Part shown: positions 1-9,075 of the stretch, piece by piece
Position numbering within the stretch: position 1 is the stretch's first letter
Layout: each line of letters starts with the position of its first letter
From: Sphingomonadaceae bacterium
Lineage (GTDB): Bacteria; Pseudomonadota; Alphaproteobacteria; Sphingomonadales; Sphingomonadaceae
NCBI GenBank assembly: GCA_947454135.1
Contig: CANGJI010000004.1
Location: 1-64,000 of the forward strand
Length of the DNA stretch: 64,000 nt
Direction: 5' to 3'
Made by a program: the position numbers and the translations under genes
The notes under the pieces: model-generated
The model's database searches: none
What the model was told of the DNA's origin: nothing
The model's input: the letters and a program-made list of their open reading frames with translations, nothing else

Positions 1-89
1 CCCCGGCGTCCGGGGCGCCCCCCCTCGCGCCGGGCACGCCCCTTTTCCCTGGCCGGGATGTTTCCATCCCCAGAACACCGGAGATTGCC

Positions 90-638
90 ATGAAGCGGGC
101 AATAACCGCGCCGCCGACACTGGCACCGACGGCGCTCGCAGAGCTCAAGGCATGGCTCGGCATCAGCACGACGCGCGACGACGCGGAGCTGACAAGTCTG
201 ATCAGGACCGCGCTGGAGCTGTGCGAAGGATTTATCGGCACGATGCCGCTGGTATCGGGCTGCGAGGAAGTGCTGCCGGCGTCCGGTGATTGGCAGTCGC
301 TGGCGACAGTTCCGGTCAAGGCCATTTCGGGTGTGATGGCGATTGCCAAAGATGGCACCCGTACAGCGCTGGCTCCGACAGACTACGACCTCGACATCGA
401 TGCAGAGGGCACCGGACGCCTGCGCCTCACCCGGCCGACCAGCCAGACACGCATAGCGGTGAGGTTCACCGCCGGCATGGCGGAAGGGTGGGATACTCTG
501 CCCGATGCGATCCAGCAGGGACTGGTGCGCTGGGCTGCCTACCAGCACCGCGCGCGCGACAACGACAAGGCGATCGTCGGCCCGCCGACTTCGGTGGCAG
601 CGCTGTGGCGACCATGGCGGCGGATGCGCATCGCATGA
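90..638 (+). CDS. Phage/GTA head-tail connector protein (gp6-like)
   Basis: 182-aa ORF; N-terminal 'LAELKAWLGISTTRDDAELTSLIRTALELCEGFIG' typical of gp6-like head-tail connectors; first gene of a GTA-ordered series. Confidence 0.85.
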   Translation: MKRAITAPPTLAPTALAELKAWLGISTTRDDAELTSLIRTALELCEGFIGTMPLVSGCEEVLPASGDWQSLATVPVKAISGVMAIAKDGTRTALAPTDYDLDIDAEGTGRLRLTRPTSQTRIAVRFTAGMAEGWDTLPDAIQQGLVRWAAYQHRARDNDKAIVGPPTSVAALWRPWRRMRIA

Positions 639-784
639 GCCGGGTCAGCAGCAACTTCGCCCAGGTGCAGCAACAGCTGATCGCAGCCGCGCGACGCATT
701 GCAGAGGCACGCGCAGCGCAGCGCGCGGCGCCCGACAACACGGCCAATTGGCGATCTGCACGGTGGCTCTGGCCCCTGCACTGA
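635..784 (+). CDS. Small 49-aa protein at the GTA head-closure (gp7) position
   Basis: ATGA overlap with the upstream stop; MSRVSSNFAQVQQQLIAAARRIAEARAAQRAAPDNTANWRSARWLWPLH; lies between gp6-like and DUF3168 genes. Confidence 0.5.
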   Translation: MSRVSSNFAQVQQQLIAAARRIAEARAAQRAAPDNTANWRSARWLWPLH

Positions 785-796
785 CTGGAGTGAGCT

Positions 797-1192
797 ATGG
801 AACTGGCTTTTCGCGCCACAGTGATCGACTGGCTGGCCGCCGACCCGGTGCTCGCCGCCGGGCTGAATGCGATCGTCGAGGAAGCGCCGGTCCGGGCTGC
901 CCTGCCCTGGCTGGCACTGACCGCCAGCGCGAGCACGGATTGGAGCAACAAGAGCAGTCGCGGGCGGGAAATCCGCGTGGCGCTCGAGCTCAACTACCGG
1001 GGCTACGAGCAGCTCGCCGAAGCGGGACTGATCGCCGCCATTGAGGCGCGCATGGAGAGCTTGCCAGCCGACCAGAGCGCTGTCGGCATCCAGATCGCCA
1101 GCCTGACCTTCCTCAAGGCCCGGGCCGAGCAGCGCGGTGAAGCGCTGCGCGTGCTCGTGCTGGAATACCGGGCCCGGGTGCTCGCGGTCTGA
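797..1192 (+). CDS. DUF3168 family tail terminator (GTA gp8-like)
   Basis: 131 aa; 'FRATVIDWLAADPVLAAGLNAIV...' pattern of DUF3168; conserved order. Confidence 0.85.
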   Translation: MELAFRATVIDWLAADPVLAAGLNAIVEEAPVRAALPWLALTASASTDWSNKSSRGREIRVALELNYRGYEQLAEAGLIAAIEARMESLPADQSAVGIQIASLTFLKARAEQRGEALRVLVLEYRARVLAV

Positions 1193-1243
1193 CCACAGTA
1201 CCTGGCCCAAACTGACCGCTTCCTCTCAACCAGGAGAACTTAA

Positions 1244-1651
1244 ATGCCCGCACAGAAGGGAAGCGCCTTTCTGCTGAAGATCAGCGATGGCGCAGCGACA
1301 CCGACCTACAACACCGTAGCCGGGCTGCGCACGACGCAGATGTCGATCAACGGCGAACTGGTGGTGATCACCAGCAAGGAATCGGGCGGCTGGCGCGAGT
1401 TGCTCTCGGGTGCGGGGACGCGCTCGGTCAGCGTGAGCGCGGCCGGCATCTTCCTCGGCAGCGCTGCCGAAGGGCAGGTACGCGGCAATGCGCTGGCGGG
1501 CACGATTACCGACTACGAGCTTTCCTTCGAAGGGGGAGAGAAGATGCGCGGCAAATTCCTTGTCCAGCGCCTCGACTACGCCGGCGATTTCAACGGCGAA
1601 CGCAACTACACCCTCTCGCTCGAAAGCTCGGGCGTGGTGGTGCAGGTATGA
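1244..1651 (+). CDS. Phage major tail protein, TP901-1 family (GTA gp9-like)
   Basis: 135 aa; 'QKGSAFLLKISDG...YNTVAGLRTTQMSINGELVVITSKESGGWRELLSGAG' typical of GTA major tail protein. Confidence 0.9.
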   Translation: MPAQKGSAFLLKISDGAATPTYNTVAGLRTTQMSINGELVVITSKESGGWRELLSGAGTRSVSVSAAGIFLGSAAEGQVRGNALAGTITDYELSFEGGEKMRGKFLVQRLDYAGDFNGERNYTLSLESSGVVVQV

Positions 1652-1980
1652 GCGCCGCATCCACCACACCCGCCGCTGTCAATCCGCACCGCGGCGAGGC
1701 CGGGTTGCTGCTGGACGGCGTGACGCACGTGCTGCGCCCCACGTTCGGTTCTCTGGTGGCGGCCGAGGAAGAGCTCGGGCCGCTGTTCGCAGTGGTCGAG
1801 CGGGCCAGCGGCGGCGAACTCAAGCTGGGCGAAATGGTGGCGCTGTTCTGGCACTGCCTTGCAGACCCTTCAGCCCACAGCCGCGAGGACTTTGCCGAGG
1901 CAGTGACCCGTGCCGGCCTTGCCGCCTGCGCGCCTGCGCTGCGCAGCCTGCTCGTGCAAGTGCTCAAGGGCGGCGGATGA
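1648..1980 (+). CDS. GTA tail assembly chaperone (gp10-like)
   Basis: 'NPHRGEAGLLLDGVTHVLRPTFGSLVAAEEELG' motif; ATGA overlap with tail gene. Confidence 0.85.
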   Translation: MSAASTTPAAVNPHRGEAGLLLDGVTHVLRPTFGSLVAAEEELGPLFAVVERASGGELKLGEMVALFWHCLADPSAHSREDFAEAVTRAGLAACAPALRSLLVQVLKGGG

Positions 1981-2174
1981 GCACGCGTTTCGGTGAAGCG
2001 GCAGCACGGCTTGCGGGCCAGGCAGCGCTGTTCATCGGCTGGACGCCCGACACGTTCTGGTCAGCCACACCCGCTGAACTCGCGGCGATCGTGATGGCCG
2101 CCGCGCCGCCGCCCGGCGACGGGATCGACCGCACCACCCTGACCGCGATGATGGAGCGCGACACGCATGGATAG
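1977..2174 (+). CDS. Phage tail assembly chaperone (rcc01693-like)
   Basis: 65 aa 'MSTRFGEAAARLAGQAALFIGWTPDTFWSATPAELAAIV'; ATGA overlap with upstream gene. Confidence 0.8.
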   Translation: MSTRFGEAAARLAGQAALFIGWTPDTFWSATPAELAAIVMAAAPPPGDGIDRTTLTAMMERDTHG

Positions 2175-2748
2175 TCTTTCAACGCTGGTCGTCGATGTGC
2201 GGGCCAGCACCGACGGGTTTGCCAGCGACATCGGCCAGATGCGCAGCAGCTTCGATTCGATCGTGGTCGACGGCTTCAGCCGGGGCAGCGATGTGCTTGA
2301 GCGCGGGCTGCTGAGTGCAGTCCGCCGCGGCAGCCTCGGCTTCGAGGACCTGCGCCGGACCGGCCTGCGCGTGATCGACGACATCGCGGCGCAGGCCTTG
2401 CGCGGCGGGCTCGCCTCGATCGGCATAGGCGGTTCAAGCAGTGGCGGCCTTGGTGGCGGAATCCTTGGGCTGGGAAGCCTGATCGGCTCGCTGTTCGGGC
2501 TGCCGGGGCGGGCGACAGGTGGGCCAGTCTCACCCGGACGACCCTACGTGGTGGGTGAGCGCGGACCGGAACTGTTTGTGCCGACATCAGCCGGGCAGGT
2601 CGATGCTGGCGGTGGCGGCAGCGGTGGCCGCTCGGTCAACGTTTCGATCCGGGTAGTGGCGCCGGAGGGCAGCAGCAGCCCGGAAAGCCTGCGGCGCTCC
2701 AGTCGCCAGGTGGCGCAGGCCGTGCGCCGTGCGCTCAGCGAATACTGA
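2167..2748 (+). CDS. Short tail tape measure protein (GTA gp11-like)
   Basis: 193 aa; 'GRATGGPVSPGRPYVVGERGPELFVPTSAGQV' tape-measure C-terminal motif. Confidence 0.85.
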   Translation: MDSLSTLVVDVRASTDGFASDIGQMRSSFDSIVVDGFSRGSDVLERGLLSAVRRGSLGFEDLRRTGLRVIDDIAAQALRGGLASIGIGGSSSGGLGGGILGLGSLIGSLFGLPGRATGGPVSPGRPYVVGERGPELFVPTSAGQVDAGGGGSGGRSVNVSIRVVAPEGSSSPESLRRSSRQVAQAVRRALSEY

Positions 2749-2783
2749 GCCGGGCGAATTGTGAAGAAGAGGAACGAGGGGCC

Positions 2784-5138
2784 ATGAGCTTCTGGCTGGC
2801 ATGCCGCCGCACAGTGCAGGCAACCGATACGATCCAGCGGTTTGATCCGCGGTTCTGGACGGTCGACTTTCCGCGCCCGGCGATGGCTTCGGTGGTGACG
2901 ACCGCGCCCGATGCGCTGCGGGTCGATGCAGTGTTCCAGAAGACGAACGACCTGGTCGGGCTGATCTGGGAAAGCGCCGACCGGTGGGATCACCCGCTGC
3001 TCGCTTACGATACCAACCGCGACTACGCGCGCCTGACACTTTCGTTTCGCTGGCGTTCGAGCGGGGTCCTGCCGCTTGATGCGGTGAACGGACCGACATT
3101 GACCATCGAGGGGCGCGACGCAGCGGGCAATCGGCGCGGCTGGTATGTGCGCCTGTGGAACTACGCCGAAGGCACGCCGACCGATGCGGTGGTAACGCTG
3201 CCGTTCTCTGCGCTGGCGGGCGGCTTCATGCTGCCGGGGGAGGCCGATCCGGTTTATCCCTCGGACATCGACCGCGTGTTCATTTCGCTTGTGGCGCCGG
3301 GTTACTCGGCAACGGCGACGACGCCGTTTCCCGCAGCAGTGACGGGCTGGGCCGAGCTTAGCGCGATGCGGTGCAGCGGCCACAAGCCCATGCTGACAAT
3401 CGGCGATGTGATGGTGCCGCCACACGGGATCTCCATCGCGACGGGCTATGACGACGGCTACAACCAGACGCCCGCGCGTCTGCTGCGCACTATCCGCGGT
3501 CTCGGTTATCGCGGCAGCATCAATCACTACGTGGGAATGAGCCACTTCTTTCCGCTGGCGCCAGACGGCGCAGGCGGCTTCACGGTCGATCCGGCGCTGC
3601 CCGCGCTGAATGTTGCGGCGGAGCGTTGGCATGGCGCATTTCTTTCTGCCGCAAAGGCGATGGGATACACGGTCATCCTCTCGCAATCCTACGAGTTGCT
3701 CGCGCAGCATTGTCCCACGGCCTGGCAGCAGCGGGCCGCCGATGGCACGGCGGCGCGAACGGGCTGGTCGCCGCCTTCAGCCCTGCTCTCGCCCGCCAAC
3801 ACGGCAGCGACAGGGTGGCTGCGAAAGGTTGCCGTCCGGCTGGCAGGATTGCTCACGGAAGCCGGGCTTCCGGTGCGCTATCAGGTGGGCGAGCCCTGGT
3901 GGTGGGTCACTGCCGAGCGCAAGATCTGCCTGTACGACGATGCGGCAAAGGCCGCGCTGGGCGGCAATCCGGTGGTCATTCCCGACCTTGGCGCGGTGCT
4001 TACCGCCGAGCAGAAGTCGCTTCTGGACGCTGCGGGCGCCCTGCTCTCCGCATCGACAGCGAGCCTGACGGCTGCAGTACGCACCGCTGCTGGAACCGCG
4101 CCCTGCGAGACACTGCTGTTGGCATTCGTGCCGACCGTGCTCGATCCGGCCACACCCGAAGCACGGCGTGCGAACCTGCCGATCGGCTGGGCATCGCCTG
4201 CCTTCGATGTGCTGCAGCTTGAGGACTACGACTGGCTGATGGCCGGGTTCGAGGCGAGGCGAACGCGCGGACGGGCCGAAGCCGAGGCGCGGCTCGGCTA
4301 TCCGCGGGCCAAGCAGCACTACCTTTCCGGATTCGTCCTGAACGCCGCCGATGCTGAAGCGATGTGGCCGCTGATCGATGCAGCGGCAAGCGAAGCGCGG
4401 GCAATGGGTGTCGCTGAGACTTTCATCTGGGCGCTGCCCCAGGTGGCTCGGGACGGCTTTACCCGCCTGCCCGACGCCGCGGCCGGAGCAGCCAGCGAGG
4501 ACGACATTATGCAGCCCTTTGACGACGTGCTCTTCCCCATCGCGATCGGCCGATCGGCGACGGTGACACCCGAGTTCTCGACCAATGTGACCATCACGGC
4601 TTCGGGGTTCGAGCGGCGCAACAGCCTATGGTCCGACGCGCGGCTGCGCTTCGATGTGGGGCCGGGGGTGCGTTCGGAAGCAGAACTGGGCGAACTCATC
4701 GCCTTCTTCCGCGCACGGCGCGGGAAGGCACGCGGGTTCCGGTTGCGTGATCCTTCGGACTACAGCTCGAACGGGATGACCGGCACGCCGACCGCGCTCG
4801 ATCAGGTGATCGGGACGGGAAACGGGGCGACAGCGCGCTTTGCTCTGGTGAAGGCCTATGGGTCAGGGCTCGACGCACAGCAGCGGCGAATTACTCGCCC
4901 GCGAGCAGAAAGCCTGCTGGTTAGCGTGGACGGCGCGGCTGTGACCAACTGGACGCTCGATGCGCTGGGCGAGATCGTGTTCGCTGATGCCCCGGCCATG
5001 GGCACGACGGTGTGTGCTGGCTTCCTCTTCGATGTGCCGGTGCGGTTCGCCGAAGACCAGCTCGACGTTTCGGGCACGGCCTTTGCCGCAGGAGAAGCAC
5101 CGAGCGTGCCCCTCATCGAATTGCGCGAGGATGCCTGA
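2784..5138 (+). CDS. GTA distal tail protein: ~570-aa TIM-barrel-like N-terminal module fused to C-terminal DUF2460
   Basis: 784 aa; C-terminal 'FPIAIGRSATVTPEFSTNVTITASGFERRNSLWSDARLRFDVGPGVRSEAEL' = DUF2460/TIGR02217; N-terminal contains GH-like 'YQVGEPWWW' and 'FDVLQLEDYDWL'. Confidence 0.8.
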   Translation: MSFWLACRRTVQATDTIQRFDPRFWTVDFPRPAMASVVTTAPDALRVDAVFQKTNDLVGLIWESADRWDHPLLAYDTNRDYARLTLSFRWRSSGVLPLDAVNGPTLTIEGRDAAGNRRGWYVRLWNYAEGTPTDAVVTLPFSALAGGFMLPGEADPVYPSDIDRVFISLVAPGYSATATTPFPAAVTGWAELSAMRCSGHKPMLTIGDVMVPPHGISIATGYDDGYNQTPARLLRTIRGLGYRGSINHYVGMSHFFPLAPDGAGGFTVDPALPALNVAAERWHGAFLSAAKAMGYTVILSQSYELLAQHCPTAWQQRAADGTAARTGWSPPSALLSPANTAATGWLRKVAVRLAGLLTEAGLPVRYQVGEPWWWVTAERKICLYDDAAKAALGGNPVVIPDLGAVLTAEQKSLLDAAGALLSASTASLTAAVRTAAGTAPCETLLLAFVPTVLDPATPEARRANLPIGWASPAFDVLQLEDYDWLMAGFEARRTRGRAEAEARLGYPRAKQHYLSGFVLNAADAEAMWPLIDAAASEARAMGVAETFIWALPQVARDGFTRLPDAAAGAASEDDIMQPFDDVLFPIAIGRSATVTPEFSTNVTITASGFERRNSLWSDARLRFDVGPGVRSEAELGELIAFFRARRGKARGFRLRDPSDYSSNGMTGTPTALDQVIGTGNGATARFALVKAYGSGLDAQQRRITRPRAESLLVSVDGAAVTNWTLDALGEIVFADAPAMGTTVCAGFLFDVPVRFAEDQLDVSGTAFAAGEAPSVPLIELREDA

Positions 5139-5139
5139 A

Positions 5140-5970
5140 ATGCCCGAGAGCACGCGCATCTGGTTCAGCCAGCCGCTTGAGACCGTCGCGATCTGGTGGC
5201 GGCTCGAACGGCGCGATGGTGTGACACTTGGTTTCACCAGCCATGACCGGGACCTGTCGTTTGACGGTCTGGTTCACCGCACTGCTCCCGGCATGGTGCC
5301 TTCCGCGATCCGCCGCACAGCCGATTTCGAGGCAGACAGCGCCGAAGTGGCAGGCGCGCTCAGCCACGATTCGATCCGCGAGGCCGACCTTGCGGCGGGC
5401 CGGTTCGACGGCGGATCGATTGCCATGGGATTGGTCGATTGGGAAACGCTTGAGCGCATGACGCTCTACGCAGGCACGATCGGTACGGTCGGCCACGAAG
5501 GCGCCGGCTTCTCCGCCGAACTGCGGTCGGTCAAGGACCTGCTGGCGCGGCAGATCGTTCCTCGGACTGCGCCGACCTGCCGCGCGGAGTTCTGCGCGGA
5601 GGGCTGCACGCTTTCCGCCAGTGCCTTTACCCATCAGGCGACCTTGGCAGAGGTATCGACAGACGGCGGTTCAGTGCGCGTCTCAGGCGGTCCCCCCGTG
5701 GCGTCGCTGGCCTTCGGAACAATGCGCTGGATCGACGGCCCCGACGCCGGACTCACGCGTCGGATCGAGACTGTCGAAGGGGCATGGCTGGTACTCGACC
5801 GAACGACGGCGAGCGCAGTTGCGACCGGAACGCTGATCGAACTGCGCGAGGGCTGCGATCACACGCTCGACACCTGCGCGACCCGTTTTGGCAACGCCGT
5901 CAACTTTCAGGGTGAGCCGTTCCTGCCAGGCAACGACCTGCTGACCCGCTACCCGGCGCCGCAGCAGTGA
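5140..5970 (+). CDS. DUF2163 family protein (GTA gp13-like hub)
   Basis: 'VTLGFTSHDRDLSFDGLVHRTAPGMVPSAI...' and C-terminal 'GCDHTLDTCATRFGNAVNFQGEPFLPGNDLLTRYP' typical of DUF2163; GAGG upstream of ATG. Confidence 0.9.
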   Translation: MPESTRIWFSQPLETVAIWWRLERRDGVTLGFTSHDRDLSFDGLVHRTAPGMVPSAIRRTADFEADSAEVAGALSHDSIREADLAAGRFDGGSIAMGLVDWETLERMTLYAGTIGTVGHEGAGFSAELRSVKDLLARQIVPRTAPTCRAEFCAEGCTLSASAFTHQATLAEVSTDGGSVRVSGGPPVASLAFGTMRWIDGPDAGLTRRIETVEGAWLVLDRTTASAVATGTLIELREGCDHTLDTCATRFGNAVNFQGEPFLPGNDLLTRYPAPQQ

Positions 5971-6377
5971 ACGCCGCGCTTGCGACGGCCGCCATGCAGC
6001 TGGTCGGCACGCGCTTCCGCCTGCATGGCCGGGATCCTGCGACGGGGCTAGACTGTGTCGGTGTCGTGGCGGAGGCGATGCGGCGGGCGGGGATCGCCCC
6101 CGTGACCCCGGCAGGATACCGCCTGCGCAACGCATCGGTGAGCGGCTTGCTGCCCTTCGCCCGCGCCAACCACTTCGAGCCGGTCGGGGCCGCCGAGGCG
6201 GATGTCCTGCTGGTGATGGTGAACCCGGTCCAACCGCACCTCGTCGTCCGTACGTCTGAGGGCTTTGTCCATGCGCACGCCGGGATCGGACGGGTCACCT
6301 ACCTTTCCGGCACCCTGCCCTGGCCGGCCACGAGCGGATGGCGCGTGCCAAGCCCCAAGCAAGCAATCGGGAACTGA
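5967..6377 (+). CDS. NlpC/P60 family peptidase (GTA gp14-like)
   Basis: 'GRDPATGLDCVGVVAEAMRRAG' Cys motif and 'PHLVVRTSEGFVHAH' His motif; GTGA overlap with previous gene. Confidence 0.85.
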   Translation: MNAALATAAMQLVGTRFRLHGRDPATGLDCVGVVAEAMRRAGIAPVTPAGYRLRNASVSGLLPFARANHFEPVGAAEADVLLVMVNPVQPHLVVRTSEGFVHAHAGIGRVTYLSGTLPWPATSGWRVPSPKQAIGN

Positions 6378-6382
6378 CTTCT

Positions 6383-8599
6383 ATGGCTACTTTGCTGCTG
6401 ACCGCTGTTGGCTCCGCTTTCGGGGGGCCGATAGGCGGTGCGATCGGGGCACTTGTCGGCCGCCAGATAGACACCATGATCTTCGGCGGGCGCAGGGTCG
6501 AAGGCCCGCGCCTGAAGGATCTGACGGTCCAGACATCCAGCTACGGTTCGGCGCTCCCACTGCATTTCGGCAAGATGCGGGCAGCGGGGAGCGTGATCTG
6601 GGCAACCGAACTCATCGAGCACAAGGAATCGACGGGGGGCGGCAAAGGGCGGCCATCGGTTACCAGCTATGCCTATTCGTCTTCGTTCGCCGTGGCGATC
6701 AGCAGTCGGCCAATTGCGGGCATCGGGCGGATCTGGGCGGATGGCAACCTGCTGCGCGGTGCCAACGGCGATCTCAAGGTCGGCGGCAAGCTGCGCGTTC
6801 ACCTCGGCCACGGAGACCAGACAGCCGATCCGCTGATGGCGCAGGCGGAGGGGACTGCGCGCTGCCCTGCCTATCGCGGCCTTGCCTATGTCGTGTTCGA
6901 GGACCTTGAACTGGCAGACTACGGCAACCGGCTGCCTTCGCTGACATTCGAGATACTGGCAGACGCTTCAAGCACTTCGATTGCCGCGGTTGCGCGGACA
7001 ATCCTGCCGGAGGTCGTCGTCAGCAACCTCGACATTGGCCTTGCGGGGTTCAGCATCGATCAGGGATCTGCGGGCGACTCGCTGGCCGTGATTGCCGATG
7101 CCGTGCCCATCGCGTTCGCGGTCGTCGGCGGCGCTTTGGCAGTACACTCCGCGGAGCCCACCGGACCGGTCGTGCCCATACTCCTGCCAGAGCCGGCTGC
7201 GGCGAACAGAGATGCCCAATCTGCCGAAGCAAAGGCCAGCGGCTGGTCCCGCAAGCGAGAGCCGCTGCCGCAGGTGCGGCAGTGCGGGATCCGATACTAT
7301 GATGTCGCCCGCGACTATCAGCCGGGTCTGCAACGCGGGATTGGCAGGAGCGAACGGGGCGATCTGCAAGTCATCGAACTGCCGGCGGCGCTCAGCGCCG
7401 CGCAAGCCCAGACGCTTGCCAGCAATGCCAGCCGCCGTGCCACACGGCCGGCCGACACAATCAGCTACCGCGTAACGGAAATCGATCCAGCGATCGTTCC
7501 AGGAGCCTTCGTCGAAGTACCGATCGCCTCCGGACTATGGCGCGTTGCACAATGGGAATGGCAGCAGGATGGCGTTCTGCTGTCGCTCGCGGCCTGTCCA
7601 TCGAACGGCGGCAGCATGACGGGCGCGGCGGTCATGGCCGACCCGGGCCGCATCAATGCGGCAACCGATCTTGCCAGCACACCGACCGTTCTAGGTGCTT
7701 TCGCCTTGCCGTGGGACGGGACCGGCAGCGGCACAACTCCGGCTGTCTTCGTTGCCGCATCAGGGGCCAGCGCCGGGTGGACCGGTGCGGCGCTGCTGGC
7801 AGATCTCGGCGGCGATGGGGGCGCTCTGACCTCCATCGGCACGACCGGACGGCGAAGGGCGCGCATGGGCCGCACGGTTGGCACCTTTCCAGCTGCCTCA
7901 CCGCTTCTGCTGGACCGCCAATCAACCCTCGATGTCGTGCTCGCGGGCCCGGACCAGACCTTGGAGGATGCCAGTCTGATCCAACTACTTCAGGGTGCGA
8001 ACCGGGCGCGGATCGGCAGCGAAATCGTGCAATTCGCCAGTGCAAAACCGCTCGGCGGTGGAGTGTGGCGGCTCAGCGGCTGGTTGCGTGGCCGCGGCGG
8101 CACGGAATGGGCAATCGGATCCCATACGGCCAACGAACCGTTCGTGCTGATAGAAGACACGCTGGTGCAACTCGATGCCGCACAGATCGGCGATCCCGCT
8201 ACGACAAGGATCGTTGCTGTCGGGCTCGGCGATACGGCTGCAGTGAGCGTCTCGATCAGCGATCCTGGTGCGACCTTGCGTCCGCTGTCACCGGTCCATG
8301 GGAAAGCCGTCCGACAGGCCGATGGGACGATGGCGCTGGACTGGGTGCGCCGAGCACGCGGTGCCTGGCGATGGCTCGACGGTGTCGATGCACCGCTCAA
8401 CGAGGAAGCGGAGCGCTGGGAAATCACCGTGGGCGATCCGGACGCACCGGTGCTGCGCTGGCAGACCACCGGACCATCGCTTGCGGTGGCGACCGGGCAG
8501 ATTGCCGATCTGCCAGCAGGCGCACCGCGCTACTTCGCCGTCCGCCAGATCGGACGGAACGCCGCCTCACCCGCGCTGCGCATCGACTTTCCCGCCTGA
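6383..8599 (+). CDS. GTA tail/baseplate protein (gp15-like), short form
   Basis: ~738 aa; N-terminal 'LTAVGSAFGGPIGGAIGALVGRQID' and 'LTVQTSSYGSALPLHFGKMRAAGSVIWATEL' match gp15-type tail proteins; C-terminal 'RGRGGTEWAIGSHTANEPFVLI'. Confidence 0.85.
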   Translation: MATLLLTAVGSAFGGPIGGAIGALVGRQIDTMIFGGRRVEGPRLKDLTVQTSSYGSALPLHFGKMRAAGSVIWATELIEHKESTGGGKGRPSVTSYAYSSSFAVAISSRPIAGIGRIWADGNLLRGANGDLKVGGKLRVHLGHGDQTADPLMAQAEGTARCPAYRGLAYVVFEDLELADYGNRLPSLTFEILADASSTSIAAVARTILPEVVVSNLDIGLAGFSIDQGSAGDSLAVIADAVPIAFAVVGGALAVHSAEPTGPVVPILLPEPAAANRDAQSAEAKASGWSRKREPLPQVRQCGIRYYDVARDYQPGLQRGIGRSERGDLQVIELPAALSAAQAQTLASNASRRATRPADTISYRVTEIDPAIVPGAFVEVPIASGLWRVAQWEWQQDGVLLSLAACPSNGGSMTGAAVMADPGRINAATDLASTPTVLGAFALPWDGTGSGTTPAVFVAASGASAGWTGAALLADLGGDGGALTSIGTTGRRRARMGRTVGTFPAASPLLLDRQSTLDVVLAGPDQTLEDASLIQLLQGANRARIGSEIVQFASAKPLGGGVWRLSGWLRGRGGTEWAIGSHTANEPFVLIEDTLVQLDAAQIGDPATTRIVAVGLGDTAAVSVSISDPGATLRPLSPVHGKAVRQADGTMALDWVRRARGAWRWLDGVDAPLNEEAERWEITVGDPDAPVLRWQTTGPSLAVATGQIADLPAGAPRYFAVRQIGRNAASPALRIDFPA

Positions 8600-8619
8600 C
8601 CCGACGACAGGAGACAACC

Positions 8620-9075
8620 ATGACCGACCCCCTCAGCTTCTCCTCTGCTTCACCGCGCCACGCGCTGCCGCTACTTTTTGCCGGCCAAAGCCAGAAAGAA
8701 GTCATCGTCAACGAGGCGCTACTCGCCGCGGACATCCTGCTGCATCCGGCGATCGAAGCAGTAGCCTCCAGCCCCCCCGCAGCACCCGCCAACGGCCAGT
8801 GCTGGCTGGTGGGGACAGCGGCGACGGGGGCATTTGCAGGACAGACCGACCGGATCGCTGCGTGGAGCGAGGGGGGCTGGCGATTCTTCGCCCCACGCGA
8901 GGGCATCCGCGCCTACGACATCGCTGCGGCTGCATATCGCCTCTATGCCGGAGGTGCATGGCGCCTTGCCTCTGCGCCGACCGCACCGACCGGCGGAAGC
9001 ATCGTCGATAGCGAGGCACGGGATGCGATCTCCAACATCATCACATCGCTACGCACCGCCGGAGTCATTGGCTAA
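8620..9075 (+). CDS. DUF2793 domain protein (putative GTA tail fibre component)
   Basis: 'LPLLFAGQSQKEVIVNEALLAADILLHPAIE...WLVGTAATGAFAGQTDRIAAWSEGGWRFFAPREG' = DUF2793. Confidence 0.85.
   Translation: MTDPLSFSSASPRHALPLLFAGQSQKEVIVNEALLAADILLHPAIEAVASSPPAAPANGQCWLVGTAATGAFAGQTDRIAAWSEGGWRFFAPREGIRAYDIAAAAYRLYAGGAWRLASAPTAPTGGSIVDSEARDAISNIITSLRTAGVIG

Noticed and set aside
2544-3710. 388-aa antisense ORF opposite the DUF2460 fusion gene
   Set aside because: Arg/His-rich shadow ORF produced by high-GC codon bias; the + strand frame carries recognisable domains.
90-9075. Intact temperate prophage
   Set aside because: No integrase, repressor, replication or lysis genes visible, and the gene order is GTA-like; the upstream half is outside the window.
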